A DNA stretch of 5,005 nt from Peptococcaceae bacterium (GCA_017532485.1 JAFXJE010000216.1:1-5005), one strand, 5' to 3'; counted from the first letter of the stretch, positions 1 through 5,005 are shown. A program made the numbers and translations. Notes: generated from the sequence alone by a model not told the origin.

Positions 1-842
1 GGCGCATTGGTGGACCGGCAAAAGTTATGTATCAGCCGAAAAATCAAGTCGAATTAGCACAACTTTTGAGTGAACTGCATAATGCGAAGCAAGAATTTTA
101 TGTGCTTGGTGGCGGCTCTAATCTTTTAGCTGCTGACCAAGGCACAGAACTGGCAGTCATTAATACGAGCAGTGGTTTAGTGAACTTAAATATTGAGAAT
201 GGCATTATTCGAGCAGAGGCAGGGGTACCATTGCCTTTGCTTGCTTATCGTGCTGCTGAAGCAGGACTGAGTGGTTTGGAATTTGCCTCTGGTATTCCCG
301 GCACTGTAGGTGGTGCTGTGGTTATGAATGCTGGTGCTTACGGCGGGCAAATAGCTGATGTTCTTCAAGAGGTTGTTTGTTATGACTACAAAGGTGAGAG
401 GGTTGTTTTAACCACTGAAGAATGTTGTTTTGCTTATCGGCAGAGTAGATTTAAGCACGATAAGGCATTGGTTGTTGCAGAAGCAGTATTTTCTCTAGCT
501 CAAGGTTCAATGACAGAGATAAAAGCTGTGATGCAGCAGCGTCAAGCAGAGCGAAAATTGAAGCAGCCTTTAGAATATCCCAATGCTGGCAGTGTGTTCA
601 AAAATCCGTTGGGGCATTCAGCTGGACAATTAATTGAGGCTGTCGGTGCCAAAGGTTGGCGTGTTGGTGATGCAGCTGTTTCAGAAAAACATGCCAATTT
701 TATTGTTAATCTTGGACAAGCTACGCAACAAGATGTAGTAGCTTTGGTTCAAAAAATAAAAGAAACAGTCAAAATGCAGTTTGAAATTGAATTAGAAGAA
801 GAATTTATTTATTTCCCCGTAAAAAACAAAAATAAAATCTAG
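1..842 (+). CDS. murB: UDP-N-acetylenolpyruvoylglucosamine reductase MurB, 5' end missing
   Basis: MurB is a cytoplasmic FAD enzyme. It uses NADPH to reduce UDP-GlcNAc-enolpyruvate to UDP-MurNAc, the second committed step of peptidoglycan precursor synthesis. The frame is open from base 3, and the eight codons before the first ATG (base 27) read RIGGPAKV. This is the conserved MurB N-terminal FAD-domain motif, so that ATG is internal and the true start lies upstream of the window. About 279 codons are visible; the family usually has about 300. Other landmarks are GGGSN (108-122), the SGIPGTVGGAVVMNAGAYG flavin-binding stretch (from 288), YRQSRFK (435-455) with the active-site Tyr/Arg region, and NAGSVFKNP (from 582), whose Ser codon at 591-593 is the expected proton donor. 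A C-terminal Glu run (795-803) probably supplies the catalytic acid. The YRxSxF and AGSxFKNP layout suggests the shorter type II MurB. The gene ends 73 bases before ftsQ with no terminator between them. Confidence 0.96.
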   Translation, partial: RIGGPAKVMYQPKNQVELAQLLSELHNAKQEFYVLGGGSNLLAADQGTELAVINTSSGLVNLNIENGIIRAEAGVPLPLLAYRAAEAGLSGLEFASGIPGTVGGAVVMNAGAYGGQIADVLQEVVCYDYKGERVVLTTEECCFAYRQSRFKHDKALVVAEAVFSLAQGSMTEIKAVMQQRQAERKLKQPLEYPNAGSVFKNPLGHSAGQLIEAVGAKGWRVGDAAVSEKHANFIVNLGQATQQDVVALVQKIKETVKMQFEIELEEEFIYFPVKNKNKI

Positions 843-868
843 ACATTATTTTCTCAGCTTGTTATAAT
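840..868 (+). promoter_or_regulatory. Sigma-A-type promoter for ftsQ-ftsZ
   Basis: The -35 box TAGACA (840-845) matches five of six consensus bases. It is separated by exactly 17 bases from a perfect TATAAT (863-868). The -35 box overlaps the murB stop codon (840-842). Transcription would start near base 875, giving a leader of about 40 bases before the ftsQ ATG. The boxes and spacing are read directly from the sequence; activity is inferred. Confidence 0.7.
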
Positions 869-915
869 TATATAGATTAAGTTTTAATCGATAAAATTAG
901 TTTAGTTGTGAGGCT

Positions 916-1782
916 ATGAAACGACAAGACAAAATTATAATATTGAATGATTACAAAAATGCTGAGGAGCCGAAGCAGGAATTTGTTTCGGAAAAGCAGG
1001 GTAAGACGACAGTAAAAAAGAGACCACAAAAGAGTAAGAAAAAGAGCAAGATTAAGATTAAGTGGAAAAAGCTCGGGTCAACATTTTTTGCCGTTGTTTT
1101 GGCATTTGTTCTCATTTATTGGCTAGGAAGTTCGCCTTTATTTAATATAAGTGCCATTACCGTGCAGGGAAATGAAACGGTAGCGACAGAAAAAATTATT
1201 CGATTATCAGAAATTGAAATCGGAAGTAATTTTTTTGCGGCGAAGGTAAAAAAGGCGGAAGAAAATTTGGAATATTATCCTTTCATTGAGCAAGCGGAAG
1301 TAAAGAGAAAATTGTTTAATAAAATTGCTATTGTTGTAAAGGAACGTCCGGCAATTGGCTATGTAGTAACACCTGACGGTTACATTCAAGTGAGTGCTGA
1401 TGCCAGAATGTTGGCAGTTCAGCAGACTTTAAATAATTATAATCTTCCGGTAATCAGTGGCGTGGATTTGGACGAGCTGACCAGTTTAGGTGGTGTAATT
1501 GAAAATAAAAAATTACAGCAGGCGTTAAAGGTTTTGAGTAGTTGTGACAAGGAGCTTTTAAATAATTTAGCTGAATTAAATGTCAGCCAAAATGGTGAGA
1601 TTGTTGCTTATACTAATCAAAAGCTGGAAGTTCGTTTAGGTGATATGGATAATGTGGAGAAAAGGTTAGCAGATTTGAATGATATTATCCGGGAAATCAT
1701 GGAGCAAAAAATCCCTTTAGACGAAATTCAATATATTGATGTGCGTTATGCGGGGGTTCCGGTAATTAAAATGAAGGATTAA
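916..1782 (+). CDS. ftsQ: Cell division protein FtsQ/DivIB
   Basis: FtsQ (DivIB in Gram-positives) is a bitopic divisome protein. It works with FtsL and FtsB/DivIC to recruit and control septal peptidoglycan synthesis. The 288-residue product has the family layout. A cytoplasmic tail of about 50 residues is very rich in Lys/Arg from about 30 to 52. One membrane helix spans about 55-70 (FFAVVLAFVLIYWL). An extracytoplasmic POTRA domain covers about 76-145, opening with FNISAITVQGN and ending in VVKERPAIGYV. A beta domain follows, ending in the characteristic IQYIDVRYAGVPVIK segment. The ATG at 916 is the only usable start, because an in-frame stop lies at 898-900. The ribosome binding site is weak (GTGAGG, 908-913, close to the ATG). 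The gene lies 24 bases before ftsZ and probably shares its transcript. The divIB name would be equally valid. Confidence 0.93.
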   Translation: MKRQDKIIILNDYKNAEEPKQEFVSEKQGKTTVKKRPQKSKKKSKIKIKWKKLGSTFFAVVLAFVLIYWLGSSPLFNISAITVQGNETVATEKIIRLSEIEIGSNFFAAKVKKAEENLEYYPFIEQAEVKRKLFNKIAIVVKERPAIGYVVTPDGYIQVSADARMLAVQQTLNNYNLPVISGVDLDELTSLGGVIENKKLQQALKVLSSCDKELLNNLAELNVSQNGEIVAYTNQKLEVRLGDMDNVEKRLADLNDIIREIMEQKIPLDEIQYIDVRYAGVPVIKMKD

Positions 1783-1794
1783 CTATGGAATACT

Positions 1795-1800
1795 GGGGGA
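1795..1800 (+). promoter_or_regulatory. Ribosome binding site that sets the ftsZ start
   Basis: GGGGGA ends six bases before the ATG at 1807 and twelve bases before a second in-frame ATG at 1813. The spacing favours 1807. Confidence 0.6.
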
Positions 1801-1806
1801 ATTGCA

Positions 1807-2913
1807 ATGACAATGTTTGAATTGGCAAAAGAACAAAATGGAAATCTTGCCTGTATAAAAGTTGTAGGTGTAGGTGGTGGCGGCGGCAACGCTGTTAATC
1901 GCATGATTGCTGCAAATGTAGAAGGCATTGAATTTATCGTAGCCAATACAGATGCACAAGTATTAGCAACATCTAAAGCAGAAACAAAAATTCAATTAGG
2001 TACTAAACTTACTCGTGGTTTAGGTGCTGGTGGTAATCCTGAAGTTGGCAGCAAATCTGCTGAGGAAAGTCGCGAAGAATTGGAAAAAGCTTTAGCTGGT
2101 GCAGACTTAGTATTTGTAACTGCTGGTATGGGTGGCGGTACAGGTACAGGGGCAGCACCTGTAGTTGCAGAAGTAGCTAAAAGATTAGGTGCTTTAACTA
2201 TTGCTATTGTAACTAAACCTTTCGCTTTTGAAGGTAAAAAACGCATGAAACAAGCCTTGGCGGGTATTGAACGCTTATCCGAACATGTAGACTCCATTGT
2301 TACTATCCCTAATGACCGTTTATTACAAATCGCCAATAAAGATACTACTTTAGAAGCAGCTTTCTCTTTTGCTGATGATATTCTGCGCCAAGGTGTTCAG
2401 GGTATTTCTGATACAATTGCCAAAGCTGGTATTATTAACTTGGACTTTGCCGATGTTCGCACTATCATGCAGGATAGTGGTGTGGCATTGATGGGTGTTG
2501 GTGTAGCTAAAGGCGAAAATAGAGCTGTTACAGCTGCTAAAGCGGCTATTTCTTCTCCATTATTAGAGTTATCTATTGAAGGTGCAAACGGTATCTTATT
2601 CAATATTTCCGGTAGCAACTTGACCTTAATGGAAGCTAATGATGCTGCTGACTTTATTACAGCTTCTGCAGGCACTGACGCAGATATTATGTTTGGTGCT
2701 TTTGATGAAGATAATGGTTCTGATGAAATCAAAATCACAATTATTGCAACAGGTTTCAGCCAACAAAATGCAGCTGCAGCACCTGTGCAAGAAACAAAAC
2801 AGGAAACAGCAGCAGCTCCAGTGGAAGAACCACCAGTTGCAGAGCGTCGTGAACGTATGTCTGCTTTAGACGGTGTAGTAATTCCTGATTTCTTGTTAAG
2901 AAAGAAAAATTAA
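1807..2913 (+). CDS. ftsZ: Cell division protein FtsZ
   Basis: FtsZ is the cytoplasmic tubulin-like GTPase that polymerises into the mid-cell ring and organises the divisome. The product has 368 residues, slightly shorter than the B. subtilis and E. coli proteins (about 383). The nucleotide-binding domain begins with VVGVGGGGGNAVNRM (19-33). It carries the tubulin signature GGGTGTG at 109-115 and NTDAQ at 47-51. The T7 synergy loop NLDFAD (211-216) supplies Asp213 and Asp216, which complete the GTPase site of the next subunit. The C-terminal tubulin-like domain ends near 317. A short linker rich in Ala, Gln, Pro and Glu follows (318-354). The last 14 residues contain VVIPDFLLRKK, the conserved tail peptide that binds membrane tethers and regulators such as FtsA, SepF or EzrA. 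No catalytic residue is missing. No ftsA lies in front of the gene, and a hairpin terminator follows it. Confidence 0.98.
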   Translation: MTMFELAKEQNGNLACIKVVGVGGGGGNAVNRMIAANVEGIEFIVANTDAQVLATSKAETKIQLGTKLTRGLGAGGNPEVGSKSAEESREELEKALAGADLVFVTAGMGGGTGTGAAPVVAEVAKRLGALTIAIVTKPFAFEGKKRMKQALAGIERLSEHVDSIVTIPNDRLLQIANKDTTLEAAFSFADDILRQGVQGISDTIAKAGIINLDFADVRTIMQDSGVALMGVGVAKGENRAVTAAKAAISSPLLELSIEGANGILFNISGSNLTLMEANDAADFITASAGTDADIMFGAFDEDNGSDEIKITIIATGFSQQNAAAAPVQETKQETAAAPVEEPPVAERRERMSALDGVVIPDFLLRKKN

Positions 2914-2926
2914 TTTAGCTTAGGCG

Positions 2927-2954
2927 AGGCTGGGACATTTGTCCCAGCTTTTTT
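2927..2954 (+). terminator. Rho-independent terminator after ftsZ
   Basis: GCTGGGAC (2929-2936) pairs perfectly with GTCCCAGC (2941-2948) across a four-base ATTT loop. The stem extends by a G-U and an A-U pair to ten pairs, and six T bases follow at 2949-2954. It lies 14 bases after the ftsZ stop and should end the ftsQ-ftsZ transcript, at least partly, because pgeF starts close behind on the same strand. Confidence 0.88.
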
Positions 2955-2978
2955 ACTTAAAAAGAAATTTGTTTCTTT

Positions 2979-2986
2979 GGGGTGAG
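2979..2986 (+). promoter_or_regulatory. Ribosome binding site of pgeF
   Basis: GGGGTGAG is a near match to the GAGGTGA part of the Shine-Dalgarno consensus. Its GGTGA ends six bases before the ATG at 2992 and nine before the ATG at 2995. Either of these adjacent start codons could be used, a difference of one Met. Confidence 0.6.
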
Positions 2987-2991
2987 AAAAA

Positions 2992-3807
2992 ATGATGATT
3001 GAGAAAAGAGAAAATGGTATTACCTTTTGGCAGGCGGATAATTTTTTGGCGACTGGTTTAGTTGCACATGGCTTTAGCACGCGTGAGGGTGGAGTTAGTC
3101 CTGTGCCTTATGACAGCTTAAATTTGGGTTTATACAATGATGATGATTTAAGTAATATGCAAGAAAACAGAAAGCGTTTTGCTTATGCCATAGGCGTACA
3201 TCCAGAACAAGCAGTATGTGGTCATCAAGTTCACCAAACAAAAGTTCAAGTTGTAGGCAAAAAAGATTGTGGTAAAGGTTATCTTGACCCCACTACTGCT
3301 TTTACTGATACAGATGCTTTAATTACTAATAAAAAAGGTGTAGCTTTAGTTACTTGTTTTGCTGATTGTGTGCCAATTATGCTTTTAGACCCTGTGCAAG
3401 AAGCCATAGGCATTTGTCACTGTGGCTGGCGTGGGACAGTAGAACGCATGGCAGTGAAGACGGTGCAGGCTATGGGAGCTAACTTCAATTCAAAAGCGGA
3501 AGATATTTTAGTGGTTATCGGGCCATCTATTTCAGCAGCACATTATGAGGTGGATAAACAAGTACTACAGCAGTTCAGAAAAGCCTTTGTCTTTGCCGAG
3601 CAATGTATTACCCAGCGTGATGAAGAACATGGTTTGTTGGATTTGTGGCAAATTAATAAATTACAGTTGGAAGAAATCGGTGTAATTGCTGAAAACATGG
3701 AAATAAGTGGTTTATGTACTTTTCAGGAACAAAAACAATTTTTCAGTCATCGCGCTTCAGGAGGAAAAACAGGTCGTAACGCTGGTATTTTAATGTTGCA
3801 AGAATAA
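2992..3807 (+). CDS. pgeF: Laccase-domain (YlmD/YfiH/PgeF family) protein, probable peptidoglycan editing factor
   Basis: This protein belongs to the multicopper-oxidase-like 'laccase domain' family (COG1496; E. coli YfiH/PgeF, B. subtilis YlmD, human LACC1). In E. coli, PgeF counters UDP-MurNAc carrying L-Ser in place of L-Ala. Other members show purine nucleoside phosphorylase and adenosine deaminase activity, so the exact reaction here is open. The 271-residue length is typical. The metal and catalytic triad is visible: His81 in GHQVHQT (77-83), Cys126 in ADCVPIM (124-130), and His143 in HCGWRGT (143-149). FSHR (251-254) and GKTGRNAGIL (258-267) near the C terminus are also family features. 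The usual HAGWRG motif reads HCGWRG here. A ylmD homologue close to ftsZ matches the B. subtilis arrangement and a cell wall role. No clear promoter lies in the 37 bases between the ftsZ terminator and the start. Confidence 0.92.
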   Translation: MMIEKRENGITFWQADNFLATGLVAHGFSTREGGVSPVPYDSLNLGLYNDDDLSNMQENRKRFAYAIGVHPEQAVCGHQVHQTKVQVVGKKDCGKGYLDPTTAFTDTDALITNKKGVALVTCFADCVPIMLLDPVQEAIGICHCGWRGTVERMAVKTVQAMGANFNSKAEDILVVIGPSISAAHYEVDKQVLQQFRKAFVFAEQCITQRDEEHGLLDLWQINKLQLEEIGVIAENMEISGLCTFQEQKQFFSHRASGGKTGRNAGILMLQE

Positions 3808-3813
3808 TAAATA

Positions 3814-3842
3814 TTGTTTATATAATATATTTGTGCTATAAT
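3814..3842 (+). promoter_or_regulatory. Extended -10 promoter of the CBS gene
   Basis: A perfect TATAAT (3837-3842) is preceded by TGC, giving the extended -10 form TGnTATAAT. A weak -35 box TTGTTT (3814-3819) lies 17 bases upstream. The start point would be near base 3849, about 37 bases before the CBS ATG. A second TATAAT lies at 3821-3826 but has no -35 box at the right distance. Confidence 0.68.
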
Positions 3843-3870
3843 ATATTAAACAGCAAGGTATGACAAATTA

Positions 3871-3877
3871 AGAGGAG
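3871..3877 (+). promoter_or_regulatory. Ribosome binding site that sets the CBS protein start
   Basis: AGAGGAG is a strong Shine-Dalgarno sequence eight bases before the ATG at 3886. An in-frame GTG at 3877 overlaps its last base, so that GTG cannot be the start served by this site. Confidence 0.8.
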
Positions 3878-3885
3878 TGATTGGT

Positions 3886-4338
3886 ATGCTGGCGAAAGAT
3901 ATTATGACAAAAGAAGTAATTACAGTATTAGAAGATGCGACAATTCAGGCTGTCGGCAAATTGTTTGTAGAAAAAAACATTAGTGGCGTACCTGTAGTCG
4001 ATGAAGAAGGTAAATTAAAAGGTATTTTAAGTGAAGGCGATTTAGTCTATCAGCAGAAGCCGATTAATCCACCGTTGTTCATTAACTTATTTGACAGTGT
4101 TATTCAGTTGGACCGTAAAGAATTTTGGGAAGATGTAAATAAAATAGCAGCTAGGACAGCAGGTGAATTGATGACCAAGACAGTTATTACTGCTGATGAA
4201 AATGCTACTGTAGAAGAACTGGCAAAGTTGATGATTAACAAAAAGGTCAACCGTATTCCGATTGTGAATGCAGCTAACCAAGTAATAGGTTTAGTATCTC
4301 GTCACGATGTCGTAAAAGGTATGTATGGTGATGACTAA
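3886..4338 (+). CDS. Two-CBS-domain protein, likely adenine-nucleotide sensor
   Basis: The product is a 150-residue soluble protein made of little more than a CBS pair (Bateman module). CBS1 covers about 3-54 and opens with AKDIMTKEVITV. CBS2 covers about 91-146 and opens with AGELMTKTVITA. A linker of about 35 residues, rich in aromatic and charged residues, joins them. Each repeat ends in the G-x-x-S-x-x-D ribose/phosphate-binding pattern: GILSEGD at 46-52 and GLVSRHD at 135-141. Such pairs usually bind AMP, ADP, ATP or S-adenosylmethionine and control a partner. There is no attached catalytic, DNA-binding or transport domain, so the partner is unknown. The start at 3886 is chosen by the ribosome binding site; the longer GTG form would add only three residues. 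The gene appears monocistronic, with its own promoter and terminator, and may be unrelated to the division genes before it. Confidence 0.9.
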   Translation: MLAKDIMTKEVITVLEDATIQAVGKLFVEKNISGVPVVDEEGKLKGILSEGDLVYQQKPINPPLFINLFDSVIQLDRKEFWEDVNKIAARTAGELMTKTVITADENATVEELAKLMINKKVNRIPIVNAANQVIGLVSRHDVVKGMYGDD

Positions 4339-4351
4339 AGATAAATAATGA

Positions 4352-4387
4352 AAGTGAGAGGCTGGGATTACTCCCAGCCTCTCACTT
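4352..4387 (+). terminator. Hairpin terminator after the CBS gene, possibly bidirectional
   Basis: GTGAGAGGCTGGGA (4354-4367) pairs perfectly with 4372-4385 around a four-base TTAC loop. Two flanking A-T pairs extend the stem to 16. It starts 13 bases after the CBS stop. The T-tract on the + strand is poor (TTGTT after the stem). On the - strand the stem is followed by a T-rich run (CTTTCATTATTT). The stem strength supports termination, but efficiency is uncertain. Confidence 0.75.
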
Positions 4388-4534
4388 GTTATGAAACTTA
4401 ATTTATTTACTTATTGTTTTTCTGCAATTCTACTAACTGCATATTTAATAGTAAAATTTATTAGAAATAGGATGAGATTGTTTGTGATGAGATAAATAAT
4501 GGCAATATTAAAAATAGAAACAGTATATAGGAGC

Positions 4535-4563
4535 TTGATTTTAAATAAAATAAAGAGTAAAAT
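4535..4563 (+). promoter_or_regulatory. Candidate promoter of the ATPase gene
   Basis: TTGATT (4535-4540, four of six consensus bases) is followed after 17 bases by TAAAAT (4558-4563, five of six). The start point would be near base 4570, about 37 bases before the ATPase ATG. The -10 box lies in the left arm of the inverted repeat at 4555-4585. AT-rich DNA produces such matches by chance, so confidence is moderate. Confidence 0.5.
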
Positions 4564-4585
4564 AAAGTCGTACTTTATTTTACTC
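4555..4585. repeat. 14-bp perfect inverted repeat, probable operator
   Basis: GAGTAAAATAAAGT (4555-4568) and ACTTTATTTTACTC (4572-4585) are exact reverse complements around a three-base CGT centre. A further direct copy of the core TAAAATAAAG lies just upstream at 4546-4555, giving two direct copies and one inverted copy. The palindrome covers the predicted -10 box and start point. It is not followed by a T-run on the + strand, so an operator fits better than a terminator. The repeat is certain; its function is inferred. Confidence 0.7.
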
Positions 4586-4606
4586 GAAAAAATGGGTGGT
4601 GAGTTT

Positions 4607-5005
4607 ATGTATATTAAAAGACATTTAGAAGAACAGATTTTAGAGGTTTCTCAATATTATCCTGTTGTTATGGTTTGTGGTCAGCGTCAGGTGGGAAAAT
4701 CCACTATGTTAAATCATATCAAAGAACCAGAGCGAAAATATGTTACTTTAGATGACGGCAATGCACGCAGACTTGCTGCCAATGATCCTGCACTGTTTTT
4801 TGAAACTTATGGATATCCGTTATTAATTGACGAATTTCAGCGTGTGCCGTCTATATTGCTTGAAATAAAAAGAATTGTTGATCAAAAATCACTTGATGGT
4901 GAGGAAAACAGTGGGATGTTTTGGTTGACAGGATCACAAAAATTTAAAATGATGCAAAATGTTTCAGAATCTTTGGCTGGTCGTATTGCAATTTTTGATT
5001 TAGCC
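4607..5005 (+). CDS. AAA_14/DUF4143-type ATPase, 3' end beyond window
   Basis: This is the N-terminal 133 residues of an ATP-binding protein of the large AAA_14 family, whose full-length members (about 400 residues) carry a C-terminal DUF4143 domain. The cellular role of these proteins is poorly defined. They are frequent in anaerobic gut bacteria, often in several copies per genome. Visible motifs are Walker A GQRQVGKST (25-33), VTLDD (46-50), Walker B LLIDEFQRVP (72-81), a sensor-1-like LTGSQ (107-111), and SLAGR (122-126) with a candidate arginine finger. The ATG at 4607 follows GGTGGTGA (4595-4602), a near-perfect Shine-Dalgarno sequence four bases away. The frame is open to the last base of the window, so the gene is cut by the window edge and not evidently broken. 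The palindrome over its promoter suggests repression. No signal peptide or membrane segment is seen in this part. Confidence 0.9.
   Translation, partial: MYIKRHLEEQILEVSQYYPVVMVCGQRQVGKSTMLNHIKEPERKYVTLDDGNARRLAANDPALFFETYGYPLLIDEFQRVPSILLEIKRIVDQKSLDGEENSGMFWLTGSQKFKMMQNVSESLAGRIAIFDLA

Noticed and set aside
186..368. 60-residue - strand frame inside murB
   Set aside because: It lies opposite the conserved MurB FAD-binding segment, and no domain was recognised in it. It is treated as a shadow frame.
1207..1389. 60-residue - strand frame inside ftsQ
   Set aside because: It lies opposite the POTRA domain and is rich in Phe and Tyr because its complement is Lys- and Glu-rich coding DNA.
1785..1820. 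11-codon frame (ATG 1785 to TGA 1820) overlapping the ftsZ start, possible leader peptide
   Set aside because: It has no good ribosome binding site of its own, and its own codons include the ftsZ ribosome binding site. A chance frame is the simpler reading.
1992..2738. Two long open frames on the - strand inside ftsZ (114 and 113 residues)
   Set aside because: They lie opposite the strongly conserved, codon-biased ftsZ and encode low-complexity Ala/Pro/Ser/Leu sequence without recognisable domains. They are shadows of ftsZ.
2639..2869. 76-residue + strand frame overlapping the ftsZ 3' end
   Set aside because: It is a Leu/Gln-rich alternate reading of the ftsZ Ala/Gln/Pro linker region, with no support as a gene.
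3821..3826. First TATAAT upstream of the CBS gene as the main promoter
   Set aside because: The hexamer 17 bases upstream (GCAAGA) does not resemble a -35 box and there is no TGn extension. The second TATAAT fits better.
4087..4281. 64-residue - strand frame inside the CBS gene
   Set aside because: It is a Cys/Phe-rich shadow of the CBS coding sequence with no recognisable features.
4555..4585. Inverted repeat as a + strand intrinsic terminator
   Set aside because: The stem is mostly A-T and is followed by GAAAAAATGGG, not a T-run, and it immediately precedes a gene on the same strand.

Overview
This is an AT-rich bacterial window with every gene on the + strand. It holds the end of a division and cell wall (dcw) cluster, then a short accessory stretch. 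The order is murB (5' end cut off), ftsQ/divIB, ftsZ, a pgeF/YlmD-type laccase-domain gene, a small two-CBS-domain gene, and the 5' part of an AAA_14/DUF4143-type ATPase gene. The DivIB-type FtsQ, the FtsZ sequence and the neighbouring ylmD homologue suggest a low-GC Bacillota bacterium. A member of Negativicutes is plausible, but I cannot fix the genus by eye.

Bases 1-2954 form the division block. MurB completes UDP-MurNAc synthesis for peptidoglycan. FtsQ/DivIB is a bitopic divisome protein, and FtsZ is the tubulin-like ring GTPase. A near-consensus sigma-A-type promoter overlaps the murB stop codon and would drive ftsQ-ftsZ. A hairpin with a U-tract follows ftsZ. No ftsA lies between ftsQ and ftsZ, and no sepF appears downstream, so the membrane tether for FtsZ must be encoded elsewhere.

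Bases 2955-4390 hold pgeF, which has no evident promoter of its own, and the CBS gene. The CBS gene has an extended -10 promoter and ends at a long perfect hairpin. That hairpin shares its GAGGCTGGGA arm with the ftsZ terminator. PgeF fits a cell wall neighbourhood because its E. coli homologue removes wrongly built peptidoglycan precursors.

Bases 4388-4606 are a non-coding gap of about 220 bases. It contains a promoter-like site whose -10 box and expected start point lie inside a 14-bp perfect inverted repeat. This looks like an operator for the ATPase gene that follows, which runs off the window at base 5005. The ATPase and its palindrome are the only clearly accessory part. I found no CRISPR array, insertion sequence, tRNA or rRNA, and no convincing new multi-gene system.
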